DNA of 64,000 bases from Setoptus koraiensis (Eukaryota; Arthropoda). The position numbers and the translations under genes were made by a program. The stretch is from assembly GCA_048013815.1 (NCBI GenBank), contig CM106586.1, positions 4,464,001-4,528,000 of the forward strand, in the 5' to 3' direction. Position 1 is the first letter of the stretch. Every line of letters starts with the position of its first letter. Positions 36,323-48,680 of the stretch are shown one piece after another. Under the pieces are notes generated by a model that ran no database searches, was not told the origin of the DNA, and was given only the letters and a program-made list of their open reading frames with translations.

Positions 36323-38716
36323 ATGACGAAATATGAACAAAATTGTCAAGACACAACAATCAACAACAGCAGCGAGAGCACTGTTCTGTCGCATAATGAT
36401 ACCTCGTCATCTTCAGCCTCGTCGTCGTCGCCCTCGTCGTCGTCGTCGTCGTCTTCGGGCTCGTCATGTGCAACATCCAAGTCGTCAGCTCCGTCATCTT
36501 TATCAGTGTTAATGAAACAACAACTGCAAGCCACCGATCGCAACACCAAAATCGATGAGAACAAAAAGAAACAACATCAACAACAAGAAGCCAGAGATAA
36601 CAACAACACCACCAACGCACACAGCGAACAACATGGCGAGCCCATTGATGTGGACGATTTAACTCTTTCCAATGTCAAATCAACTAATGATATATCATAC
36701 ATTCACACTAATGATATGTCATCACCATTAAATTGTGGCAACAGAGATAAACAAACTCAGCCTATGATTGAAAGTACAGAAGACACTATAATGATATTGA
36801 AGCAACTTATGGATAAGCGCATCGAGCTTAAGCGACTAGATAAGTTGGTCTTCAATCTCATAACAAAACATCTGATGAAAATAACATCAACTTCCAATGC
36901 ATTATCTATTAATTATGGGTCACCCATGGTGGACCGTCATTCTCAACCTATCATCAATAATGATTACAAATCATCATCTGGGGACATCTCAACATCATCA
37001 GCCAGCAATCTAAGCATGTCTGAAAATCCGTCATTGATTGATTTAACTTCTGCCTCAAGTCGTCACCCGTCGTGCAGAATATCACCGAAAAATAATACGA
37101 CCGCCATCTCTGATGAAAGTGCGTCACAAAACAACACCAATAATAACCATCTCAATAAATATCTCGTCTCATCACTGGATGATGATAATCTCCTATCAGC
37201 TAGACAGAGATTATTGCATAAAATTCACTTAGCTAATTACGATGGTATGTCGAACAGCGATGCTTTGAAGTTAACAGGCAGCATCTATGGTCAGAGCGAA
37301 GAATTTATTGACAAGTCATTGATCAATTCGATAAAAAGTGAATCATCGAAATCTATTGATGATTGTTCATCGATGACAGGATTGAATCTTAAAACAACCA
37401 ACAATACGTGTAACACTATGGATCATATTAACCAGTCCATATCGCTTCTTCAGGATATGCATAATTCAACTCATCTAACATCATCACATTTGGCCTCAAC
37501 CTCGTTTAGTTTGCAAGCTATGGCGAGTTTACATAATTCTCATTACCTTAATGCATTGAGCAGCAACACGAGCAGCAATAATAACAATCATAATTCATTG
37601 GATTTGCTTAACAAACAAAACCATGTTAATAATTTAGCCAGTGCTACTCCTAACAATGATTTTTGTTTAAATTATTCTAGTCATGATAGAGAACAGAGTT
37701 TTCACGAATCACCTTACCAGCAGCAGCAGCAACAACAACAGATCGACAATATCTCAATTGGAGTGAGCGATTTGGATCACAACAGCAACGGAAGAATGTC
37801 CTCCTTGATCCAGAATCATCACCACGGCGAAAGCTTACTAAGGCCGCCAATAAATAAAAAATTCCGGACCTCTTTTGGTGAGCTATCGTCAAAATCAACT
37901 TCCCCTAACAATTCAGACGGTATAATTCAAAAGAGTGCTAACTATTTGTATGAGCGCGGATCTTTAGATTATCATCAGCATCGATCTACACATTACAATC
38001 ATCAAGATTTAGATTTGACTCAAAAATATTGTCATCAAAAGTCATTTCAGCAATTACAATTGCAGAATCCTACCATGTTAGTGACAGCAGATGCAATATC
38101 GCCACCATCTCAAACAACCTCATCATCATCATTGTTGGCGTACAAACCGCAACAACATAGCCAGTTAAACTATCAAAATGATTTTACAAATTCATTATCT
38201 TCCGATCATAATAACGATAATGTTATTAGATCCAACTGTAACATTGTTGTCGAGAATGGCATTAACAATATAAATGGCTCTTGTCGTCTAGTTTGTCATG
38301 TTTGTGGTAGTGGCTTTGAGGATAGACACCGTTTACAACAGCATCTATCTATACATTTACAATTGAAACCGGAATGGTATTCGGAATCTACAATAAAAGA
38401 GACTATGGCTCAGTATGAGGCTAAAAGGGGTGATTATCTATGTGGCCAATGCGATGTTAGATTTGACACTACGGCGGAATTTGATAGACACATGCAATTG
38501 CATGGTGATAAGCCACACAGGTGTGAGTTATGCTTCCATGACAATAGTTTCCGTTATTGGCGTCAATATTTGACACACTTTCGCAACCATTGTTTTGTTT
38601 ACCATTGCAGATTTGTCAAGGGATGTAATCATCAATGTAATCGTCGCGATTATCTAAAATCGCACATATTGAAGCATCACTTAGACAATAGGCTACCTGA
38701 GCAGTATACTGGCTAG
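36323..38716 (+). CDS. C2H2 zinc-finger protein, single exon, 797 residues
   Basis: Starts at ATG 36323 and ends at TAG 38714-38716. Most of the chain (residues 1-650) is low-complexity Ser/Asn/Gln/His-rich sequence with no fold visible. The exceptions are a short helical stretch near 155-190 (DTIMILKQLMDKRIELKRLD) and a Gln run near 465. The last 140 residues hold the zinc fingers: CHVCGSGFEDRHRLQQHLSIH, CGQCDVRFDTTAEFDRHMQLH, a finger with an enlarged loop (CELCFHDNSFRYWRQY...H) and a final irregular one (CRFVKGCNHQ...HILKHH). C-terminal fingers after a disordered N-terminus suggest a nuclear DNA-binding regulator. I cannot assign an orthologue. A polyadenylation signal AATAAA follows at 38809-38814. 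Confidence 0.85.
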   Translation: MTKYEQNCQDTTINNSSESTVLSHNDTSSSSASSSSPSSSSSSSSGSSCATSKSSAPSSLSVLMKQQLQATDRNTKIDENKKKQHQQQEARDNNNTTNAHSEQHGEPIDVDDLTLSNVKSTNDISYIHTNDMSSPLNCGNRDKQTQPMIESTEDTIMILKQLMDKRIELKRLDKLVFNLITKHLMKITSTSNALSINYGSPMVDRHSQPIINNDYKSSSGDISTSSASNLSMSENPSLIDLTSASSRHPSCRISPKNNTTAISDESASQNNTNNNHLNKYLVSSLDDDNLLSARQRLLHKIHLANYDGMSNSDALKLTGSIYGQSEEFIDKSLINSIKSESSKSIDDCSSMTGLNLKTTNNTCNTMDHINQSISLLQDMHNSTHLTSSHLASTSFSLQAMASLHNSHYLNALSSNTSSNNNNHNSLDLLNKQNHVNNLASATPNNDFCLNYSSHDREQSFHESPYQQQQQQQQIDNISIGVSDLDHNSNGRMSSLIQNHHHGESLLRPPINKKFRTSFGELSSKSTSPNNSDGIIQKSANYLYERGSLDYHQHRSTHYNHQDLDLTQKYCHQKSFQQLQLQNPTMLVTADAISPPSQTTSSSSLLAYKPQQHSQLNYQNDFTNSLSSDHNNDNVIRSNCNIVVENGINNINGSCRLVCHVCGSGFEDRHRLQQHLSIHLQLKPEWYSESTIKETMAQYEAKRGDYLCGQCDVRFDTTAEFDRHMQLHGDKPHRCELCFHDNSFRYWRQYLTHFRNHCFVYHCRFVKGCNHQCNRRDYLKSHILKHHLDNRLPEQYTG

Positions 38717-38808
38717 TGGTGTGGCTGATAATGATTCATATCAACATAACTAGCATATACTAGCATTCAATACTCCAATCTGTAATAATAGTTGAATATG
38801 TATACAGA

Positions 38809-38814
38809 AAATAA
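38809..38814 (+). terminator. polyadenylation signal of the zinc-finger gene
   Basis: AATAAA about 93 nt after the stop codon, on the coding strand. Confidence 0.6.
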
Positions 38815-41126
38815 AGAACAAATACATGTTAACCAATATACAATATGCAACTTTTTTTATTCTCTCACAAGATTTGTCAGTCACAAAATCGACAGATGAC
38901 TTGACTTGACGAAGGGAGATCGTAGGCCAATTCTTAGTTGCGAATTTCCTTTTTCTCTGTCTGCGTTTTTGCTTTCTGACGATATCGTGTATGAACATGT
39001 GCGTCATCAACGTTTTAAGCACAATATTCATCTCTTACCAAGATCATCAACGCCAGCTATGCATCCTTGTATGTTTTGGGTCATGTTGACCGGAAATGTT
39101 CAAGCCTGAACCGAGACTTACCACTATTTCAAATGAGTTTTCCTCTGGTCGAATGAGCTTGGATAACACTTTAAAAATTATAACGCATGTGCACAAGTGG
39201 AATGTCAGTGTTCGATAAAGATCTAATTCTGGCCAGGAAGGAGGGGGTGTCTGGTTATGTTTGCTTAAAAGAATTCTACTTTTTTTGTCGTTATTCCATC
39301 GTTACATAAACTTGAAAAAGCGGACGCTTGTGTCGGGCCATTGGGAGGTGAAGTAGCCCCCTCCCCCCCCCCGTAGCCGGGCGAAGACCTCCTGAACATT
39401 AATAGTAGCTTGTTGGTATTGTTGCACAAGTACAGAGGGATTCATGACAGGGAAATTATGACATAACAACGATAAAAATGACTCCCACTCGCTGTTGTTG
39501 CAGCCGTGAATACAGAGACCAACATAGAGTTTACTTATAAAGCAACACAAAACAACAACAAAAAAAGAGCTGCAAGTGTGCATTTGCTGACACTTGAACG
39601 GACACTCATCACTGTCGGACATTGCACAATAAAACAAAACATTGTAGCAATACTGTGAATGCGTTGGCCAACACGGCAAACACGGCAAACGCGGCGATAG
39701 CCAGTAACGCACATCCAATGGCAAATAACAGGTAACACAGAAATAATAGTATGATAACACAAGCAGGCTGCGGATGCTTTGTCAACTTCCGGTGTGGGCG
39801 AAAACGGATACGCGACGCACGGTGCATACGGTGCATAGGGTGGTGTGAATGGGGTGGGTGCAATATGCGAGCAGTATGTTTGCAACGACAAATGGCGCAT
39901 ACATCATGCATGTGTGAGCCAACTGTATGGGTGCCGCTGCTGACATTGCCAGCTCTAACGGTTGACAGTAAATAAGAATAGGTGAGATGAAGCTGCTAGA
40001 GCGTTGTCGTTAGTTTGCAAAACACGAAATACACTCTTGTTTACGTATACTCTTGTACTACTTTCTTTGTATGACGTAAGGCATGAGGATTGTCTGTCGC
40101 AAGCCGATTGCCAGTTAGCTTGTTGTGCGCAATCCAATCGTTTGTGTCGGGAGTGCAAAGGTGAGTGCTCAATTTGAATACTGTGCGTTGTACAAATGGA
40201 TTATATAATACTCAAAAACGCACAGAGTGATTGAGAGTTTGCTTTTGTTTACTTTGGGTCGTTTCATTGGCTCCAATGGCCAATGAAAGCCGCAGCAGTG
40301 ACATGTGTGTTACGTGGCAACAAGTGACAATAGCGCAGCCTTATCTAGCAACTATCTGAGCGACCAAATTGTGAGCGACCACAGTGCGCCATTTGTTTCT
40401 GGCAGAGTTAGGCCACTCGAAATATCATCATCATTAATTGTTGTTGTAATAGTGAACTATTGCCGAAACTAGTTCCGCAAGAGAGGCACCATTTGCTGAG
40501 TGTGTGTGTGTGTCGTCAATTGAGAGTTGTGAGCCTCATTTGATCACTGGCACTCGAACTCGCTCTCCCTTTGCCAGTTAGCGAGCGAGCGAGAGAGAGA
40601 GAGAGACAACTCTCAATGCTAAACAGGCCCAACCAAACAGATCGTCATTGGCAGTCGTCAGTTATCGTGAGTTTCATCGCAAGAGGAGAGGATTGCGTGT
40701 AACAACATGAGGCTAGACACTAAATTATAACTGTGTACGACTGTCTCTTATATAATATAACTGTTTGACTTGGCCAATGGTGACTGCTATATATCAACTG
40801 ATGAAGCTTGTTAGAGCCTCCGTCTAACTAACATGTCTAGCGTGGCTGGCCGCGCCATGGCAGCGTGCGATCTATATAATATAATATATAATAACAGCAG
40901 CAGCAGTCTAGTCAAATACACAAATAGAGTACTGACAGTGTACACTGTAAATGCGCCTTACATAAGCGACTGTGCAGCGGGCAGGGCCGGCAAGATTGCG
41001 CAACAACAACAGTTTCACACATACAAACCGAATATATATTATATAATCTCTCGCAAGCCACAGTGAGTGAGTGTTGCAAGCCACAGTGAGTCACTCTCAC
41101 AAGCAACACAAGCCGTTGATGACAAC

Positions 41127-41189
41127 TATCAGGCTGATAGTATCAGGCTGATAGTATCAGGCTAATAGTATCAGGCTGATGGTATGAGG
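41127..41189. repeat. 14-bp minisatellite, about 4.5 copies
   Basis: Unit CTGATAGTATCAGG, itself a near-palindrome (CTGATA/TATCAG), so every unit can form a small hairpin. Confidence 0.85.
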
Positions 41190-43379
41190 CGGCAACAAAT
41201 ATGACGCCAACAACACACAGCGCTGACAACAGTGAAACCGCAGTGCATATGCCTGCGTGTGACATATGGCCGATGGCAGTGGAATTATAAACTGGCATCC
41301 GAACAGGAGATTGAGTGAGGTGATGCTCTCTGTCTCTCTCGCTGTCTGTCTTAATCCTTTTGCGCGCACACACACACAATTATCTCAATTTTACACTCAC
41401 AACTCAAGAGATACTAAACCCCTTTAATTGTGTTGTTGTGTAACATCATAAAATGTGTGTTATATGATCACTTCACTTGACACAGCCAGCCAGACAGAGC
41501 CAGCCAGACAGAGTTAGACGCACACAGACAGGAAAAGAGTCGTCTTATTTATCTTGGTGCTGCCACTAATCGTTTGTCAGCCGCGCTGCTCTCGTTGAGC
41601 CTTTGTTTACTGTTAGTAAGCGGCACAGCGACAAGCTGTTGCGAACGCCAACACAGGCAAGCGGAAGTGGCGGCCTCACAGTGAGCTGAGTTATGAGCTT
41701 GTTGCTGTCGCTCAAGGGCCGCGTTGCTGTCGGTTTACATTGGGCAAATTTTACATTGGGCAAATTGGCCGCTGCACGGCGAGGCTGCTACGCGAACGAA
41801 CGGTGCGCTATGGCGACAGCGCCGACGCCGATTCGACGCCGAGCCAGCGAACGGTCGCGTTTGTCGGTCGATCCGAACACACACACACACACTGTCTAAC
41901 CATGGGCAGACTTGTGATGTTTTAGCTTGTTTGTGTGTGTGTGCAGTATGCAACTAATTGTGGTAATCGCAGTCTTGACATACCCGCCATAGACAGCAGA
42001 TAAGAGATGAGATGTGTGTGTGTGATGTATGGTCACAATGGAGGCAATTATTACACGCGTGATGATAACGGCGTCACACTGGCAGCCGCTCAAATCAAGC
42101 CAGCAGGCGGACAAATATATTCAGACTTTGTCGTCGCTTGTTATCGCCCAATATCGATTCGTCTAACATTGTTAGACTAACAACAGCTCGCAATTGCTGC
42201 CGGCTCGACACTATCGACGGCTCGACACTGTCGACGGCTCGACACTGTCGAGTCGACAGGCTGCAATGCTGGCAAGCTGGCTCGGCAGCCGCGTTGCCGG
42301 ATTGCGGCATTGCGAGCCGTCGAGTGGATGCAATCGACAGCGCACACACGGTTGCTGTTGTTGTTGTTGTTTGGGCGCCACTGCAACGACCGTTGTCGTG
42401 GTTGTTGCGTCTACTTGCTAACGCGGCAACGGCGGCAGCTAATCAAGATAGATCGAGAATTAGATGACTGTGCACACACGCACACAAATGCGCTAACAAG
42501 TAGCGAGAGTGTCTTGCCAGAGTGGGCCGCTGATTGGAGTGGTTGCCCACTGAAACGGTTGTCGTGGTTGTCGTCGTTGTTTTTGTTGTTTTTGTTGTTG
42601 TCGTCGTCGTTGTTGTTGCCGGTTGGCCAATGTAACAGTTGAGCGGTTTAGCAATCACCCAGTAACCTCATGCAACTTGCATCACAGTTGCATTTGAATA
42701 GCGCTCATGCGGCAGCCGCTCATGCGACGGCCGCAATTGCACAATTGCCACAATTGCCAGCGACACACAAACAAAACTAACTGTAGCAATAGCCGGATAG
42801 CAATAGATCACATGACGACAACAATGGCGACAGCGCTCCGCATGCAATCTAGATAACACTTTTCAAACATCGTGCTGCCTGCCGGCTGGCTCATGTTTGC
42901 TGATTACTGACACTGTTGTTTTTAGTTGTGTCACTGTTGCCTTGTGTGCAGTTATGTCACTGTTGTTATGTCACTGTCGCTTGTCGACTGGCCGCTGTCG
43001 GTTGTCGGCTGGCCGCTGTCGGCCGGCCACTGCCACCGCCAACCGCACCGACAAGCTGCCATTTCCGAAATTTCCCGGTATTTCGAGCGCCGTCGTCACC
43101 ATGACCACTGGCCACTGGGCACGTTCCCCGCCGGCTACGTGCCCGCTGTACGTGCACGCTCGCCACGTTTCTCCCATCTGTTCGCCGGCCTCTGCGTCTG
43201 GGCGCTGTGTTCGGGCGCTGTGTTCGGGCGCTGTGTCCGGGCGCTGCGTCCGCGTGCTGCGAACCGGCCGCCGCTGGCCACAGCGCCCAGTGGACAGTAT
43301 ATATAGCTACATATATTGATCGGGTGCGCCATTTAGCCAGTTGCAACCGATTATACAGTATCAAATCTGCCGCCGCCAG

Positions 43380-43476
43380 TGTGATCAGCATAATCGGCGC
43401 AATCAGTGTAATCGCTGGAATCAGTATAATCGCCAGAATCAGTATAATCGCCAGAATCAGTATAATCGCTAGAATG
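43380..43476. repeat. 18-bp minisatellite, about 5 copies
   Basis: Unit AATCAGTATAATCGCCAG with substitutions, the most diverged copies at the left. Confidence 0.8.
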
Positions 43477-44180
43477 AGTGTAGTGGGTGCATTCGGTGCA
43501 GTCGGCACAGTCGGCGCCCATGAGATGCCGGATCGCGGGTAATAGATCCCGTTAGTCGGCTATAATACACGAGTATCTGATGACTGCACCACTGATCCTT
43601 TATGTTTCCAGTGATTCGAACGTTTCGCATTTATTACATCCGCTCATCGCTCATCGCCGGTCGCCACGCCAATGCGATTCCAATTTCGAATCGCACACAC
43701 ACACAGCTAATCGCAGCCGCTGTCCGGGTGAGCCAACCATCAGCTTGACCTGGTCATGTACACCTCGTCTGGCCAATGCTGCACCAGCAAACAGGTGTAA
43801 TATGTGTGCGTGTAATACGAGTGTAATATGAGTAGAGGGCACCACTCATGATATGTCACGCGCTGGCGCGAATTAAAATGCGAACAAACAAGGATTAACT
43901 TTAAAACAAGTCAGACAAAATTTTCGACAAAATTGCCCTCATCAAGTTACAGCCTCATCATCGCTTACTTCACTTACAACATGGTTATTTCTGCTGATGG
44001 CGGCTAATGCTCGACGCTCATTGGTGAGCTCGTTGTGTTTGCATACCGTTAGCAAGCCGGTTCGATGACACGCTCCAGACAGCGACACCGTACGGCTGCT
44101 ACCGTTGCACCCGTCAGCCAATTGTTCGTATATCCATGATGTAGCACACCTATGAATCATAGGCTCTGATGCAACACACA

Positions 44181-44209
44181 TTACATAATATGCGGCACAT
44201 ATTATGTAA
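44181..44209. repeat. perfect 12-bp inverted repeat, 5-nt loop
   Basis: TTACATAATATG, loop CGGCA, CATATTATGTAA. AT-rich hairpin in non-coding DNA. Confidence 0.75.
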
Positions 44210-46836
44210 CGTTATGTACTACGTGCCACGTGGCTTTTATATTAGTTTTAAGTATCTGTGCATTACACTTGTAACGCGCTCATACTCGGCCAAATTAATC
44301 TTGTTGCTGGTGGACAGTGGCAGTGAGCGATCATCGCATGGGCCGCTGTCGCATGTGCACCTCGGTACTTGTTGCACTGTCAATTCGCAGTGACAGTTGC
44401 AGATGAGTTATCGCTGATGCGATTAGCATGCAAAACGTTGATGACAAACAACCTATTGAGAGGCACTAGTGATTGGGCATGACGCTCGTCGGCAACAGAT
44501 AACAGGTTGCCCATTGGTCAGTTGGCGCGGTCGCCGGTGATTGGTCAGTTGCTGCAGTGGCTGGCGCAGTCAGTGTCTAGACCGGTAGTTGGTGGCCAGA
44601 TCGGTAAGTGGCAAGTGAGTGTTTACTGGTCGTCAAGTGCAGACAAAACTGTTGCGCAGCCATTGATGGCATCAATAGTGTATATACTTTTATCGGGGCT
44701 GTCTGTGTGCCTGTTTGTGTCTCTCACAATCTGTTACTACTGTTAGTCAATCGATCATACTGCATTAACGATCAGATAAAACTTCAAAAGAGAGAAAGGT
44801 AAGCCAAGTCGGGCAACGCAGATAAATTAAACAAAATAAATAAATAAAACAAGGCGACGGCACAACATCCACCAGGCTCAACAGCCGATAATAACGGCAC
44901 CACTATTTATAGATTGTTAACTAATGTCGCTAGTCACTGACCTAGAAGGACCGGCTAGACCGTCGTCTTAGCCAGTATATCTGGTGCGTGTGTGTGTGAC
45001 TGGCCAGCAGTAGAAGCAGCACCGACGCCAGCAATAGTAGCCGCTGTGGTGCTAATAGACCAGTCGGTGTTCATCGGCGTCGCTAGTCGCTCTAGTGCTC
45101 TATGACTCACACACTACGAGCCAGGCGACCAGGTAGAGGATGCAAGTGGCGCACCTAGACAGTTTTTGTGATATTAATCGCCGCAATAATCGCCGTAATA
45201 ATCGCTGTGGTAATCGGCGCAGTAATCGGCGCAGCAATCGCCGCAATGGTCACCAACAGACCAAACGACCAAACGAAATAACTGGAACCTGTCACTCTAC
45301 CGCAACCGCCGCAACCGCTGCCAGCGCCGCCGCTGCCGGCGCCACCAATTCTGCCACTTGCCGAGCTACTGGCGGTAGGTGAAACACATAAATGGTCTAC
45401 TTTGGCTAGTTAGCCGCTAGTTGTCCAATGGAACGAGATAAAAATGTGTAACGAGGGGCATTTTAAAGTCATCGCCAATTAAGCGGCGGCAGCAACCGCG
45501 ACATCAGCAGCAGCGGCAGCGGCATCGGTGGCGGCAACAGCAACATGTCGCAACAACAGCATCCAGCGCTTGCAACATGGCCCGTCTCGGCGGGCGATCA
45601 TCATTAATTATTTTACTCTACTGCTTTGCCGACATTTTTCATTTCATTTCGTTTTACTTCACCTTATTTTATTTTATCACCGCCAGCCGACAGCCAGCCG
45701 ACAGCCAGCCGACAGCCGGCCGGCAGCCAGCAGTGTAAGCCATGCGCATCCATTTAGTTGCGTTTGTTGTGTGCTGCAAATTTCGCCTAAAGCATGGACT
45801 ATCCGACGTATATCACACCTGAACAGGAGGACAGACAGGAAGCATTGTGTGCAAGCAAACGGCGGCGACACTCTTGGGCGCCGCCGTCGGCTTGCCAATC
45901 TAGGTCGTGTGTTGCTACACATTATGGCTGTCGCAATAAGCTGTTAGATCATCATAATCGGGTGCGTCGGGCAACGCACTAAATGGTCACTAATCACAAC
46001 ATGTTCAACATTGGGCATGAGTATGAATAATAAATATGACTAATGGTGACCGTTGATGGGGAAACTTTTTCGCTTGCGAGACGCCACTCGCTGCCCAAGC
46101 TAACATGACAATCTGGCCAGTCGGTTTAGTTGCTGGCCGAGCAGGCTGACTTAGAGAGGACAGGGCCAGCAGCGATGGCCTACGAAACAAACCAAAAAAT
46201 GGCCGCATTTCATCTGGATGTCCGTGCCAGACTTGCGGGAACCCCCAGCCATAGTCCTGTCGGCCGTGCCTTTGCACTGCAAAAGCCGCGTTCCATTGTG
46301 AGCAACGGGAATATGTGATCGGATCAAATGGGATGGAGCTAGAGAGCACAGAGAGAACGCGACTCAAAAGTGAACAAAGTTTGCAAGTTTGAAGCAATGG
46401 GTCCAATTCCAATTCAATACAAATTGCGCCAGCAAAAAGGTTCAATACAAAGCGCGCCAGAAAAATTTTCGATGAAATTCAAATTGTCCGCTCAAAATTA
46501 TGTGACTTGTGCACTTCGCACAGGATCGGGCGCCCAGCATCGACCCCGTTACAGGCACAGACGCATCATTCACAAATTCGTCTGTGCCACAGTAGCAGAG
46601 AGAAGCCTGCACAGTATTACATCGATGTGGCTACAAGACAATGCACCGCTTGACCGCTGTGCACTGTGGCTTCTGGGCAACAACAAAATATGTCTTATTA
46701 ATACCATCTAATCGATGGTCATATTTTGACATGTTTTAGTGAATTTTCTACAACAAATAACTATTTATTACCACTGAAACAATATCATCTGGATCCTTAT
46801 TAATTGTCCAAATCGATCACATTTTTAAGAGGAATC

Positions 46837-48477
46837 ATGGCAAGCCTCAAGGCAGCGAGACTATGCTCTCTGTTTAGTCAGACACGTCGGATTTCAAGTC
46901 AATGTCATTGTCGTATACACTCGATGGCCTGTAGTAATCACAGTAATATATTATCTAGACAAATATCTGCATCGTCTATACACAACCATCTCCCTAGCAG
47001 CAAACTACATTACTATGAGAATAGGTCACGCTGGAATATTATCAAACGAACACTGTCGTCGTCTAGCGGCGAAATCAAAAGTGTCACTGTACCTCAATTG
47101 GCCGAATCACTCAGCGAGGGCGACCTCAAATGGGACAAGGGTATGTAGTGCATCGGCAAGACACAACAAAAACAATACGCAACAACCCTATTCAATCATA
47201 CGCATAGGTGACCTCTATTCGTTTTTTACCCTTTCTCATGTATCTAACATTCACTGAAATCATTCAATTGCAACAATGAAGCCGTTGGTGATACTGTTAG
47301 CGCCGACGAAGTCATTGGCTGTGTGGAAACTGATAAAACATCTGTGCCAATACATTCGCCAGTAGCTGGAGTCATTACGGAAATGTTAGCAGAGGACGGA
47401 GAGACTGTGAAGCCAGGTCAGGTTATTCTTAAAGTTCAGGTAGGCGAAGGCGCTGCCGGTAGCACTAGTACTGAACCGTCTGCCGCTCAGGCGACAACGC
47501 CCTCACCAACAACACCAACGCCGACACCAGACACAACAGCAACTCAACAAACTCAAGGAAAACAGACAGTTGGTCAGCAATCTATTGATTCTACACCAAA
47601 ATCTACGATACCTGTTAGTCAGGTTAGATCTGAGCTTGCTCAAACCCTGTCCAGCAATGAGCAAACATTTGGCGCCTCAAGAACAGTTAATCAAGTCAAA
47701 ATGAATAGAATGAGACTTAAGATTGCCTCCAGACTGAAGGAAGCACAGAATACCTATGCTATGTTAACAACATTCAATGAAATTGATATGAGCAATCTAA
47801 TTGAAATGAGACTCAAGTATAAGGACGCATTCACCAAAAAGCACTCAGTCAAGCTAGGATTTATGTCAGCATTTGTCAAAGCAAGTGCCTATGCACTAAA
47901 AGATCAACCTGTTGTTAATGCTGTTATTGATGCGAACCAAATATTATATAGAGATTACATTGATATTAGCGTTGCTGTTGCAACACCAAAGGGTTTAGTT
48001 GTACCAGTTCTACGTAATGTTGGTACAATGAACTTCGCTGATATTGAGAAAAATATCAACGCCTTGGGAGAGAAAGCTCGAAATAATTCACTATCCGTGG
48101 AAGATATGGATGGAGGTACATTTACAATTAGCAATGGAGGTGTGTTCGGATCATTGTTTGGTACCCCAATTATTAATTCACCTCAGTCAGCAATTCTTGG
48201 AATGCACGCTATTAATGACAAGCCTGCTGCTGTCAATGGAGAGGTACAGTCCAAAAGAACTCTAACTTGTTAGATCGTAGTGTGATATTTGCATCGATAT
48301 AATATCAAGCTCTAATATTCTTATTTTCTCATTATTACTCAGGTCAAAATACGCCCTATCATGGTAGTAGCTTTAACGTATGATCATCGCCTGATTGATG
48401 GAAGGGAAGCGGTGACATTCTTGAAAAAAATCAAAGAGGTCATTGAGGATCCCCGAGTGATACTTTTAGATCTTTAG
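46837..48477 (+). CDS. DLST: dihydrolipoyl succinyltransferase, E2 of 2-oxoglutarate dehydrogenase
   Basis: Three exons: 46837-47140, 47282-48243 and 48343-48477, with introns of 141 and 99 bp and GT-AG ends (AAGG|GTATGT, GAG|GTACAG). The product is 466 residues. The Arg/Ser-rich N-terminus is a mitochondrial targeting peptide. Next comes the lipoyl domain, with lipoyl-lysine motif ETDKTSV, then a Thr/Pro/Gln linker and the acyltransferase core ([20 protein letters not shown], then [20 protein letters not shown]). The catalytic HRLIDG motif is in the last exon, and the protein ends DPRVILLDL as in other animals. It transfers succinyl groups from the E1 enzyme to CoA in the citric acid cycle. 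ATG 46837 is preferred because it opens the targeting peptide. Length is close to the family's usual 450. Confidence 0.95.
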
Positions 48478-48680
48478 ACAGTACGCAACACAATAATTAT
48501 TAACAATGACACATTTGCACACTTAGGTCTTACCTTACTTACTAGTCTATTCAGATAGGCAGGAATACATAAAACGCTAGATACTAACGAAACTTATATC
48601 TGTCACCTCTGCAATACGTCTGAGACAGAGTTTTCAACACTGTAGTTTACTAGCGGTCGAAGATTACACAATAATTCTGA

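Larger units (their letters stand above)
38830..46836. other. gene-poor stretch between the zinc-finger gene and DLST
   Basis: No convincing gene. Frames such as 45794-45982 begin with ATG but lead into basic, low-complexity sequence. Contents are short minisatellites (41127-41189, 42200-42260, 43196-43250, 43380-43476, 45170-45245), a run of Cs near 39360, CA/GT runs and a hairpin at 44181-44209. The DLST promoter must lie at its right end, but no TATA box is obvious. Confidence 0.5.

Noticed and set aside
45794-45982. ATG frame MDYPTYITPEQEDRQEAL...
   Set aside because: The first 25 residues look natural but the rest is basic, Cys/Arg-rich and ends without a splice donor or homology; not enough to call.
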